NCBI RefSeq assembly: GCF_016545825.1
Contig: NC_052617.1
Span: forward strand, 55,446,472 to 55,510,471
Direction: 5' to 3'
Origin: Eucalyptus grandis
Lineage: Eukaryota > Streptophyta > Magnoliopsida > Myrtales > Myrtaceae
Length of the DNA stretch: 64,000 nucleotides
Part shown: positions 21,814 through 32,514 of the stretch, piece by piece
How the letters are laid out: each line of letters starts with the position of its first letter
How positions within the stretch are numbered: position 1 is the stretch's first letter
Translations under genes and position numbers: made by a program
The notes under the pieces: generated by a model
The model's database searches: none
What the model saw: only the letters and a program-made list of their open reading frames with translations
Told to the model about the DNA's origin: nothing

Positions 21814-23042
21814 TGATGATGCAGCTTGTAGAAAGCTAAATGGTATATGCATCATTCATAGGCCCCACCATATTGATTCTCTTCGCGGTGATTACATCAT
21901 TAAAGTCAATTCTGGTTCTTCAACATTCTATCATTTTCGCTCTTTAGGACCAGCTAACAAAGAAACTCGTTGGCAGTGCGGTGGTGACAGAAGGTGATGT
22001 TACAGTGGGTGACACGACGAGGACCGGCAATTATATCTCTTGTTGAGAATATACTTGGGAAAAGGATAAGTTAGAGAGAGAGAATTTGCAAGAAAATATT
22101 GGTATTTTACCTTTCGTTGAGATAAAAATTGAAAAAAAAAAAGATTAATTAGATAAAGCAAGATACCGTGTATTTGGGTCATTTCGGATTTGGATTTGAA
22201 AATCGAAACAACACCAACCAACCCAAATATAGAAGAATAATTAGAACGAAAGCTAATGAACTTGCCAAATGATATTGTAGTTGCGAGTAAGAAGTCCAAG
22301 CTCGTGGACTGAAGCCAAATTGAACAATTCATCGATGGAGTTAAACTGTCCGCTTGTACCCAAATTTGTGGCAGTTTGCTCCCCAAATCGAGGGAAATTG
22401 GTTCGCTTTACCCCAAACACACCATGATCTAATCAAATAATACCTGTCCGCTTTCACTTGCCTAGCCAATAGAATAGAAAACGACGAACAAATCTACCAT
22501 TTTAGACTGCATGAACGGAACAAATTTCAAGGTGTAAATCTTCATACATATTGGGTGAGAGGAGCAAAATAACACTTTTAACTTTTCTGAGGGTGTAGAT
22601 TGGCATTTCCCTTCTCGCTTTTGTTGAACTCAGTTGGCGGTTAGATTTTAAATTTCTATTTCAGGGAGGAGTAATTAATAATTATGCAATGTATAAGAAA
22701 TGAGGCAAACAGTGTTTGCCAAACACCACATATCCAATCATACTATTAGATATGTTATTCCTATATTTAGTTATCTCCTCGAGACGAGATTTTAGGTGAA
22801 TACTTAAATATTAATTTGTATTGTTTACTAACGTATTGTTTACTAACCTAGACATACTTTGCTGTAGCAGTTAATAAAACTAAATAGATCCTTTGATTTT
22901 TTTTTCCTCACTGAGTAGCCATACCTGATTTTGACCAAGTAAACCTAGGAAAAATTAAAGTAGAAATTTCCATCACTATTGCTCTTGATTTAGACTCTCC
23001 AAAGAAAAGCAACTTTCTTCGCTCTCTTAGCTAAACGAAGGA
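21814..23042. other. Intergenic region upstream of the WAK gene
   Basis: AT-rich with no coding sequence. A stretch at about 22145-22250 (GATTTGAAAATCGAAACA ... CAACCCAAATATAGAAGAA) is one of four copies in the window; the others are near 23840, 27340 and 45500. Otherwise nothing is recognised. Confidence 0.6.
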
Positions 23043-23295
23043 TGCATTCAGTCCCATTCCTTGTCCAAAGCATCAGATGCAATTGACCACCACTCTCTCT
23101 CGCTCTCTAAAGAAGTCTTGACAAGACCGTCGCGATTCACATTGCGATGTCGCAATCGATCGTAGGAATTTGCGAACTGACTTGCAGATAATAAAAATCG
23201 TGTATAGATAGATATTTTTTTCTTTTCAATCTCATGCCCATGAGATGAATCAGTTTCGATGGGTGGTACTCATAAACTATTGCGTGCACATCTCT

Positions 23296-23673
23296 TAAGG
23301 GTGATCAGTTCTCAATCCAGTCCGATTCCACCTAGGAACCGGATACCGGACCACACCAACCGGTCCGGTCCGATTCCATAAAACATATCACTTAGCAAAA
23401 AAAAAAAGTTTTAAAAATTTAAAAAGAAAATAAAAGAGTTATTATTATTTTTAGGATTTATTGTTATTTTTAAGAAATTAAAAATATATATATTTCTTGA
23501 AAAAAAGTGTTAATCCGGTCCGGTCCAGTTTGGTTCCCCGAAATCGGGAACTGGACAGACAATCACCAATGGAACCAAGAACATGACCAATCCATTCGAG
23601 AACCAAACCAAACTAACCGGTCCGATCCAGTCCGATAGTTCTTGGTTCGGGCAGTCCAACATGCTCACCCCTA
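23296..23673. mobile_element. hAT-like non-autonomous element (378 bp)
   Basis: Ends TAAGGGTGATCA and, reversed, TAGGGGTGAGCA. Flanked by 8-bp duplications ACATCTCT / ACATCTTT, the hAT size, with one mismatch. Subterminal regions are rich in inverted ACCGGTCCGGTCC / GGTTCC-type motifs. Block B at about 27162-27180 reads CACATCTCTAACGTATGAAC without the element, an empty site. Confidence 0.82.
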
Positions 23674-24009
23674 ACATCTTTAATGTATGAACACCTCAAA
23701 TATTTGTACAACTATTGACATCATATTTAGATCTTTATGTGCAAACTGAATTTTCGATTTACCCTATGTACAATTAAAAAGAATAGGTACATCAATGGAA
23801 AGTTCTAAAGATTAATTAGATAAAATAAGAAACTGTTGATTGGGTTAGTTCAAATTTGGATTTGAAAATCGAAACAGCACCAAACAACCCAAATATAAAA
23901 GAAGAATTAGATCCAATTCGGCGGTGTTTAGATCTGATCATCGCTCAGTAAAAGGATTTCGGGAGTCTGAAATTAATTTTGAGAATTTTCTCAGACTCGC
24001 CTGTAAAGT

Positions 24010-24900
24010 TTCAAGTAATGCCAAGTCAATGCGGTCAATTTTCTTGGCAATTTCTCATGTACGACAATATGTCTTATCAGGGTGCTTTCATTATCCTGCC
24101 AAGACTTGAAAAGTCAAGCAAGGATGAAGCGTATGCAGTGGGAGATTACAACCCTAAAATTCGTTAAAGAAGTCATTGCCCTCAAGGAAACCTTAAGACG
24201 TTTTATAGTAAAAAACTAGCAAGAAAAATTTCTAAATCTATTATATTTATACAAATTTAGTCATAAAATTTTGAATAATTAAAACTCAAATCTTTTGAAA
24301 ATTTATCAATTTAATTTTGCTGATTAAATTTGACCGAAAATATAAAGTTTTTATAATTTTTGGGAAAAGGCTAAGTCAAGGCAGTCAGTTTCCTTGGCAA
24401 TTTCTCATGTACGACAATATGTCTTATCAGGGTGCTTTCATTATCCTGCCAAGACTTGAAAAGTCAAGCAAGGATGAAGCGTATGCAGTGGGAGATTACA
24501 ACCCTAAAATTCGTTAAAGAAGTCATTGCCCTCAAGGAAACCTTAAGACGCTTTATAGTAAAAAACTAGCAAGAAAAATTCTAAATCTATTATATTTATA
24601 CAAATTTAGTCATAAAATTTTGAATAATTAAAACTCAAACCTTTTGAAAATTTATCAATTTAATTTTGCTGATTAAATTTGACTGAAAATATAAAGTTTT
24701 TATAATTTTCGGGAAAAGGCTAAGTCAAGGCAGTCAGTTTCCTTGGCAATTTCTCATGTACGACAATATGTCTCGTCTGGAGCTATAACTTTGGCTGCAT
24801 CATTGATGGAGAGTATAAATGAGACAGGGTGCTTATTCCGCGAGGCTTGAAAAGTCAAGGAAGTACTCAGCGTATGCAATAGGAGATCATAACTAGAAGT
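24010..24900 (+). repeat. Tandem repeat, about 350-bp period
   Basis: The motif TACGACAATATGTCT recurs at 24060, 24410 and 24759, giving spacings of 350 and 349 bp. The first two units are nearly identical, including GGGTGCTTTCATTATCC and GCGTATGCAGTGGGAG. The third is partial and diverged. Block B carries one full unit and one partial unit (27505-27960). Each unit contains part of a Mutator-like arm. Confidence 0.9.
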
Positions 24901-25548
24901 GATTAGTTCCCGAAAAGTTCAGTTCCCACCCCAAAATCGAGAACAGGACCAAAAGGATCGATTCCTCATTTCTAAAACTAGGAACCAAATAAATGCCCCT
25001 GAAACTAGATCAACCAATTTGGTTTAGTTCTCAAGTGGGTCATGAGACCGGTGGCATGTTCAGATTATTTATTTATTTATTTGTCATTAATGTTCAAGAA
25101 AAAATTGAAGATGTTCTTGATAACCAAGACGTATCTACAATTAGTGAATCACATGTAACATTGTAGGTTTCACATAATTTTTTTCCAATTTATGGCAAAA
25201 CTTGGTTAGAATGAGCAACTTGCTATTGTGTTTTGATTTGTTCTTGTTATCTTACTCATATGCAGGAGTGAAATGGGAGTTATGCGGCTGATGTGTGTCC
25301 GCGTGCATGAGTGAAGTTTCAAATGTGAGATAGATTATGGTTTTTTTTTTTTTTTACAAATTATAAGGAAATAAAAAAAATTAAAAATTTGGTCCAACCT
25401 AGGTGGGTGGTTTCATATCTAGAACTGGGAACCGAACTGAAATTCACCGTTTCAATTTTATAGAATTGAGAACTAGACCAGTGCCCCGGGAACTGCCTAA
25501 AACTAGCCGATCTGGTTCCGTCCAAGTGATTCCTTTTGCTTACCCCTA
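24894..25548. mobile_element. hAT-like element, block A copy (655 bp)
   Basis: It starts TAGAAGTGATTAG and ends TTGCTTACCCCTA, flanked by ATCATAAC and ATCACAAC (8 bp, one mismatch). The interior has GGTTCC/GGAACC-type inverted motifs but no transposase. The same element sits at the same place in block B, so it was inserted before the block duplicated. Confidence 0.75.
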
Positions 25549-26094
25549 ATCACAACTCTAAAATAGAAGAATGCCAAAGAAGAAAAATCGCTAAGAGCAG
25601 ACTGCTTTGAGCTGGTGATTGGTGATGGGGTTTATACTCCTAGGTGTGAAATTTATGTTGCATTCTGGAAAAACATAACTCGTATTTTTAGAGTGATTAA
25701 TCAACTAGTTTCAAAGAGGTAAAAAATAAACATTTGCCATTGTCGTGCTAAGAAAAATAAGATTTTAAGATAAGATTTCATTATATACTTTTACTTTAAG
25801 ACAAGATACGTCGAACATAGGTTTGTTTTTATTTATTTTATTTTTTATCTTGGTTGCTGGCCTACAATTTCTAATTAAAAATATGGACTGTGATGATACG
25901 TATTTGTGGAGAATTATCATTCCACGGAATTTATTTTTCCTTACATCTGGTATCCGTGTTGTAAATCTTTTGTTGCATTTCCATAATTTTGAGGAAAACA
26001 CCATCTTGCAACCATCGTGGTAACAAAAAAAACGCAATCAATTATTACCAAAAGTCATTTTGAAGAAAACAGGCTAATTGAACTAGGAGCAAAA
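25549..26094. other. Promoter-like and ORF-like relic of an unknown gene
   Basis: On the minus strand, AGTATAAACCCCATCACC near 25628-25645 looks like a TATA region followed by a leader. Equivalents lie at about 28780 and 46030. On the plus strand a 66-codon ORF at 25823-26023 has a diverged counterpart at 29030-29213. I cannot assign a gene family; this may be the duplicated 5' end of a lost gene. Confidence 0.35.
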
Positions 26095-26298
26095 TTTGCC
26101 CCAGTGGCCACCTTTCCAACACGGAAGGAGGAGGTGAGGGGTTCAAATCCCCACCTTCTCAGGGGGGATGGGGTGGGGACGAGTAAGTTTCAGGAGTGGG
26201 TTTCGACTCCGCGCCTGCAAGAGGCGGGGCAAAAGTCTGAGGTGGGTGTAGAGAAGGCGTAGAGTAGAGAAAGACAAAAAAAAAAAAAAAAAAAAAAA
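26095..26298 (+). mobile_element. SINE (tRNA-related head, poly-A tail)
   Basis: A 204-bp insertion with a perfect RNA polymerase III B box (GGTTCAAATCC, 26140-26150), an A-box-like TTGCCCCAGTGG near the start, and a 3' run of about 24 A. It is flanked by a 13-bp direct duplication ACTAGGAGCAAAA (26082-26094 and 26299-26311). Block B at about 29295-29312 reads AAGGAGCAAAACAGTG with no insert, an empty site. The ORF over it (26017-26262) is incidental. Confidence 0.9.
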
Positions 26299-26351
26299 AC
26301 TAGGAGCAAAACAGTGTCTCATATTGGACCTTAGTGTAAATGTGACTTACA

Positions 26352-26798
26352 ACAGGAAACGTACCAATTTTTTTTTTTTAAATCTATTACATTGATACCA
26401 ATTCAATCCTAAACCTTTTAATTATATCAATTTAATCCTCAAAATTTTCATATTGATACTAATTTAAACCATTCGACCAATTTTAGCCGGAAATTACTGA
26501 TGTGAATGTCGACCGTCCTACGTGGCGCGGCTAGACCGATGTGGACATTTTTAATAATATTTTATTTTATTTTTGAATTTTTGAATTTTTAAAATATTTT
26601 TCTTTTTCTTTTTCTTTTTCCATCTCCCTATTCTTTGCTTTTGTTTTCTTTTTGACCATGGCCATGGCTAGCCACTGGCCACAACCATGCCTAGCGAGGG
26701 CTAGCCTCAGCCGAGTCACCCTTGTCGACTGCAAGTGATAGTCGGCCTTGCCAAGCTGCCCCTAGGCAAGGGTGAGCGTAGGGCAAGCACCGGTTCTC
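26352..26798. mobile_element. Mutator-like element, truncated right end
   Basis: Left arm with the family pattern (AGGAAACGTACC, then CAATTCAATCCTAAACC, AATTTTAGCCGGAAATTAC, GACATTTTTAATAATATT) leading into a GC-rich core (CATGGCTAGCCACTGGCCAC). It is cut at 26798, where a 110-bp inverted copy of block B sequence begins. The homologue in block B is the element at 29351. Confidence 0.65.
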
Positions 26799-27256
26799 CA
26801 TAGCGTAAATCAAAATATTACACTGCACAATAAAGATTTAAATATGATGTTGATATTTGTACAAATATTTAAGGAGTTCATACGTTAGAGATGTGCATGC
26901 AATAGTTTATTTGCTCTTTTAGCTTGCATTCAGTCCCATTCCTTGTCCAAAGCATCAGATGCAACTGACATTTACTCTCTATGGCTCTTCACTAAGAAGC
27001 CTTGACAAGCCTGTCGTGATTCACGTTGTGGCGTCGCAATCATTCGTAGGAATTTCCAAACTACTTGCAAATAATAAAAGTCATGAATAGATATAGATAT
27101 TTTTTTCTTTTCAATCTCAGAATTAGTTTCGATGGGTGGTGCTCATAAACTATTGCATGCACATCTCTAACGTATGAACTCCTTAAATATTTGTACAAAT
27201 ATCAACATCATATTTAAATCTTTATTGTGCAGTGTAATATTTTGATTTACGCTATG
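26799..27256. repeat. Perfect 110-bp inverted repeat with 238-bp spacer
   Basis: Bases 26799-26908 are the exact reverse complement of 27147-27256 by direct reading (CATAGCGTAAATCAAAATAT at one end, AATAGTTT at the other). The arms sit at the junction between blocks A and B. The spacer begins block B (GCATTCAGTCCCATT). Confidence 0.95.
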
Positions 27257-28035
27257 TATAATTAAAAAAAAAAAAAAGGTACATCCATGATAAGTAATTA
27301 AGATTAATTAGATACAGCAAGAAATTGTTGATTCAAGTCAGTTTGAATTTGAAAATCAAAATAGCACCGAACAACCCAAATATAGAAGACGAATGAGAAC
27401 GAAAATTGCATTGTTTAGATATGATTTGCTAAGTAAAAGGACTTCAAGAGTCCGAAATTGATTTTGAGAATTTTCTTAGATTTGCCTATAACGTTTTAGT
27501 TAAATTCTAAGTCAATGCGGTCAATTTTTTTGACAATTTATCAAGTATGAGAATATGTCTCATCAGGGTGCTTTGATTATACTTGAAAAGTCAAGCAAGT
27601 ATGAAGTGTATGCAGTGGGAGATGACAACCCTAAAATTCGCTAAAGAACTCATTGCCCTCAAGGAAACCTTAAGAGGTTTTAAAATAGAAAATTACCAAG
27701 AAAAAATTCTAAACCTATTATATTTGTACAAATTCAGTCATAAAATCTTCAATTGGGCTAATTAAAACTCAAACCTTTTGAAAATTTACCAATTTAATTT
27801 TTCTGATCAAATTTGACTAGAAATCGTTGTAGTATATAATTTTTTGGAAAAGGCCAAGTCAAGGCGACCAGTTTCCTTGGCAATTTTCTAATGTGCGACT
27901 ATGTCTCGTCCTAAGTTATGGCCCACCAACTTTGGATGCATCATTGATAGAGAGTATAAATGAGACAGGATGCTTATTCCGCCAAGACTTGAAAAATCAA
28001 GCAAGTACTAAGCCTGTGCAATGGGAGATCACAAC

Positions 28036-28684
28036 TAGAAGTGATAAGTTCCTAGATGATTCGGTCCCGCCCTAAAATAGAGAACTGGACCAAAGGATCA
28101 ATTCTTTGTTTCTAAAATCATGAACCAGACCAGTGCCCTTGAAACTAGACTGACCAATTTGGTTAAGTTCCCTGGTGGATCATGGAATAGGTGGCATGTT
28201 CTAATTTTTATTTATTTATTTATCTGTCATTAATGTTCAAGACAAATTGAAGATGTTCCCGATAACCAAGATGTTTTTACAATCAGTGAATTACGTGTAA
28301 CAATATAGGTTTCACATAATTTTTTTTGCAATTTGTGGCAAAATTTGGTTAGAATGAGCAACTACTATTATGTTTTGATTTGTTCTTGTCATCTTACTCA
28401 CATGCGTGAATGAAATGAGAGTCATGCAACTCATGCCTGTCTGCATGCATGAGTGAAGTCTGAAATGTGAGATAGATTAGGATTTTTATACAAATTATGA
28501 GGAAATTAAAAAAATTTAAAAACATTGGTCCGACCCAAGTGGGCGATTCCACACCTGGAACTGAGAATCGGACTGAAATTCAATGGTTTCAATTTTGTAG
28601 AATTGAGACCCAGATCGATACCCCAAGAACCGCCCAAAACTGGCCTATTTGGTCCCATCAAGTGGTTCCTTTTTCTTACCCCTA
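28036..28684. mobile_element. hAT-like element, block B copy (649 bp)
   Basis: Same termini as the block A copy (TAGAAGTGATAAG ... TTCTTACCCCTA) with flanking ATCACAAC / GTCACAAC. No transposase is seen. ORFs at 28497-28854 lie over its right half and are not conserved in block A. Confidence 0.75.
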
Positions 28685-29350
28685 GTCACAACTCTAAAAT
28701 GGAAGAATGTCGAAGAAGAAAAATCAGTAAAAGCTGGCCTATTTGGTCCCATCAAGTGGTTGCTTTGAGCTGGCGATTGGGGGTGGGGTTTATATTCCTA
28801 GGTGTGAAATTTCCGTTGCATTATGGAAAGGAAAAACGCATATTTTCAGAGTGATTAATCAACTAATTACAAAGAGGTAAAAACTAAACATTTGCCATTG
28901 TCATGCTACGAAAAGTAAGATTTTTAGATAAGATTTCATTATATAGACTGAGAGCCAAAGCTTCATGCTGACTTGCCAAGCAGCCAATTCCGTCTTTTAC
29001 ATTAAGACAAGATACATCGAAGGTAGTTTTTTTTTTACCTTGATTGTTGGCCTAGGATTTCTAATAAGAAATATGGACTATGGTGATGCGTATTTGTCGA
29101 GAATTATCATTCCAAGGAATTTACTTTTCCTTCCATCTGTTATCCGTGTTGTAAATATTTTGTTGCATTTCCATAATTTTGAGGAAAACACCATCTTGCT
29201 ACCATTGTGGTAACCCAAAAAAAAAAAAGAAAAAAAGAAAAGAAACGCAATCATTGCATGTCAAAAGTCATTTTGAAGAAACTAGGCTAATCGAATAAGG
29301 AGCAAAACAGTGTCTCATATATGGACCTCGGTGTAAATGTGACTTATAAC

Positions 29351-29647
29351 GGAAAAAATACCAAAAAGTTCTAAATATATTGTATTAATATCAATTCAGT
29401 TATAAACTTTTAATTGGATCAATTTAATCCTAAACATTTTCACATTGATATTAATTTAATCCATCTTGCCAATTTAAGCCAGAAATTGCCAACATAATGC
29501 TAGCCGTCTACATAGCACAACCGGCGCGACGTGAACATTTTTAATAATTTTTTTATATTTTTTGAATTTTAAGAATTTCTAAAATCTTTTTTTCTTTTAT
29601 TTTTTCCATCTCCTTCTTCTTTGTTTTTTTTTTCTTTTTGTCGATGG
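29351..29647. mobile_element. Mutator-like element, left part (split by the Ogre-like element)
   Basis: Left arm with GGAAAAAATACCAAAAAGTT, CAATTTAATCCTAAACA and ATTTTTAATAATTTTTTTA, up to TCGATGG. It continues at 44788 (GATGGCCATTGCTAGCCACC). Joined across the insertion it matches the uninterrupted core at about 26650-26700 (CATGGCCATGGCTAGCCACT). Confidence 0.8.
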
Positions 29648-31674
29648 TGTTGACGCCTTAATTTTATTTAGGTTTATTTTATTTTATTAATTAAGTTTTA
29701 GTTTCTTTATTTATGTATTTTGCCTCTTTTCGAATAAATAGATAAAAATAGTAAAAACAAGAAAAAACAAAAATTGCAGCCCATCGGGGCTCTTCCTTTC
29801 TCTCCCCCGCATGGGCCCTTACGGCCCGACCTCCCTCTCCTCTTCACCCCTCGACCCGGCCCCTTTCTCTCTTCTTCTTCTTCCTCCCATCTCCTTCGCC
29901 ACTGCAACTCATGCGTGCGAGGGAGGCCAACGCGCGAAGGACGGCCTACGGCCGAGGAGAGTAGGCCGACGTAGGCCGAAGGCCGACGTTGGCCGGAGAG
30001 GATAAGATCTCGGGCGCCATTAATGCTGAGCGAGCTTTGCTGGAAAGCTCGATGGGACAACGGTTCAGCCGAGCGGAATCGGTGGGCAAACCGGAGGCCG
30101 GCGGCCGAGCCCTCCGTCGATCAGATTTCCTTCGCCTATAAATAGGTGGCTGCAAGCATCGTCGAAGGGCGTGGCGAGCTCGAAGATCTTTCATTGAGAG
30201 ACATCAAGAAAGATCGAAGGGCAAGTGCAGGGGATAACTCAAGTCGCGAGCTCAGCCCACCCTCCATCGAGAGACTTCGGGGAAGGCCGGCGGCGAGCGA
30301 CTTCGAGAAGGTCAGATCTGGCCGGTGGAGGCTCGGATCTGGCCAGAGGGAGAGAGAACCAAGCCCTTCCGCAGCCCTAACGCAGTGCCACCGTCGCTGT
30401 AGCCACTGTAGTCGTCATCATCGTCACCGTGCATCTCCATAAACCTCGCCACACCTCGATTGTCGCCAGGTGGGAGGCGGTCCACCACCGCTCCTGTTCG
30501 GAGAAAGGTAAAAACCCCGCTACTGTTGCCTTTGCTATTCGCCTCAATCGCCATCATCGCCATCGTCGTCGCCGTACCCGCCGTAGCCGTCGTCACCGCC
30601 ATAGCGCCCCTATCTTCCCCCTTCGGCGCCATGGATTCACAAACCCTAGGGCTTGCGATTTTCCGGGTCACGAATCGGATCCGGGTCCCGAAGGTCGGGT
30701 AGGGTTCGTGATTTTGGGGCGACTAGAAGGCAGGTTGTGAGTCGGGTAGGGTTTTCTCAGGGGAGCCGGGTTGTGGAGCAGGTTGTCGGAGCGGGTCGTC
30801 GGGCCGAGCCGAGCATCCCTAAACGCCCGGCCACGACGCTGTTTCAATAAAGTTAAAAAAAAAAAAAAGCCAAAAAATCCGAGTCAAGCCCCGCGTTGCG
30901 GGCCCGTCCGCGTTCGGGTTGCCGACCGGGTTGGACCCAACCCGCGGATCCAACCCGGGTCGGCCCTTTTTTAATTTTATTTTAAATAAATAATTTATTT
31001 AAAAAAAATCAAATAATATAATTTATTTTCGAAAAATATTAAAAAACAGTACAAAAATATTTTATTTTCCAAAAATCAAAAAATATTTTATTTTCCAAAA
31101 AATATATATTTTCCGTAAAAAATAAAAAAAAAGTAAAAAATATTCCATATTTTCCAAAAAATGCCAAAAATCCAAAAAAGCCAAAAATTCATGAAAAAGC
31201 CATAAAAATCCAGAAAAAGCCAAAAAAAGCTTGTATTTTCCAAAATACCAAAAAAATCCCAAAAAAATCCCTTTTGTGTCTAAAAAAATTAGAAAAGACT
31301 CAAAAATGTTTTCCCCCAAAATGCATGGAAAATCCCTCGAACATCCAAAAAACCTCGGGGTTTAAACAAGATTAGGTACCGAAAGGGTATTAGTGATTAA
31401 CTAGTGTAATCAAGTCCCGGATCCTAATTTCTCTAGTTGCGCAGAGCGAGTATTTCTCCCGATATTTCGCTTGAGTTTCTAATTGACCCACCCTAAACCG
31501 ATTAGTGGCGACTCCATTTTAAAAATTGATTTACGGGTTAAAAACTTAGACTATTAAAGTCGTGAATTGGCGGACTTGGGAGAGTCTCGGGCTTAATAAA
31601 TTCAGCCGAGCCATTAGCCTCCTTAGGCACCCGTGCCCGATTACGGGCGCCAAAAAAAAAAAAAATTCGCGACA
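29648..31674 (+). repeat. 5' LTR of the 15-kb element (2027 bp)
   Basis: Contains a TATA box (TATAAATA at 30136-30143) followed by a GC-rich transcribed part. An A-rich stretch of short CCAAAAA-type units follows at 30850-31340, and then the conserved end shared with the left-edge element (GGTACCGAAAGGG ... CGCGACA). The many ORFs over 29700-30970 are compositional. It lacks the 57-bp insert present in the 3' LTR. Confidence 0.92.
30136..30143 (+). promoter_or_regulatory. TATA box in the 5' LTR
   Basis: TATAAATA in the context CGCCTATAAATAGGTGGC. The same context occurs in the 3' LTR at 43161-43168. This is the likely U3/R promoter of the element. Confidence 0.65.
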
Positions 31675-31677
31675 GCT

Positions 31678-31694
31678 TGGCGACTCACCGGGGA
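31678..31694 (+). promoter_or_regulatory. Primer binding site, tRNA-Arg type (diverged)
   Basis: TGGCGACTCACCGGGGA, three bases after the LTR end; a few mismatches from the tRNA-Arg complement seen in the left-edge element. From 31695 to 32514 is untranslated leader with no ORF like the DUF7745 ORF of the other element. Confidence 0.7.
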
Positions 31695-32514
31695 CATTTG
31701 AGGACTTAGGCCATTTTGTCTTTGTTTAAATGCTTTACTAACTTGGGTTTTTATTTATTTTATTTTATTTTTATTTTTTTTGTGCAGGTTAGTATCTTAG
31801 ATTTTCTTTTTAAATAAAATGTCTTATGATTATAAATTGCTATGCATGCTTTACTGTTTTAACACTACACGTGGCACACACAACCCGGCCGCCGTACCTG
31901 GGCCGCCATAGGATTTCTAGGATGGTGTTAAGAAAGATACGACCTCGAACGCGAGATTGCGATGTAGAGGTTGCCTTTCTTTTCCCGAATTTCTTAGCCG
32001 AGGTTAGAAGGGTATGCTGCTAACGCGAGATCGCAATGACGGATACCCTTTTAATTTCAACAAACCTTCTCAGTTAGAAATTGAGCCGCACATATCATGC
32101 GCATGTCTATGTGATTGTCATCAATTTTCTCGCGTGATGTAAGTTTTTTTTTTCGTGTACTTTGCAATTTACTTACCTTCCTGCATATATTGAGTGGTCC
32201 ATGATTAGTTTAGGATTTAATACCACGGTCAATTAAATTTGGAAGTAATTATCATAAAGTTTAAAAAAAAAAAACATTTGCAAAAGAAATTACTTTCAGT
32301 TAATGTTTTTATTCTCAAGCATGTTAAAAATTTATTTTTCGCAAGAATTTTCATTTGCCTCAAAAAGGGATAGAAATCTTTTTCAAAATTTGTTGCAATT
32401 CATGCTTTCTTCGCCTTTCAAAATTAAATATCTTTTTAGCGCATCATAACATGTCACATGCCCTTTTTTCAATCTATGCTTAGGAAATCGTCTACCTTTT
32501 CATGAATAAACGAA

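Larger units (their letters stand above)
23043..26798. repeat. Duplicated block A
   Basis: It shares a continuous series of landmarks with 26926-29647. In order: GCATTCAGTCCCATTCC, CATCTCT followed by TGTATGAAC, GAAAATCGAAACAGCACC, the 350-bp repeat unit, a hAT element, a promoter-like stretch around 25630-25690, an ORF-like stretch at 25823-26020, GGAGCAAAACAGTGTCTCAT, and a Mutator-like arm. Block A has two insertions that block B lacks (hAT at 23296, SINE at 26095) and an extra 350-bp unit. No functional gene is evident; the short ORFs do not keep their frames between the two blocks, except partly at 25823-26020 versus 29030-29213. Confidence 0.85.
26926..29647. repeat. Duplicated block B
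   Basis: Second copy of block A, with the same landmarks in the same order. It lacks the hAT at 23296 and the SINE at 26095, and keeps the hAT at 28036. Its right part is interrupted by the 15-kb Ogre-like element at 29648; the Mutator-like core resumes at 44788. Confidence 0.85.

Noticed and set aside
29707..30974. Many overlapping ORFs on both strands in the 5' LTR, and the same in 42790-44056
   Set aside because: They lie in GC-rich LTR sequence with Pro/Arg/Ser-rich translations, and the frames are not kept between the two LTRs.
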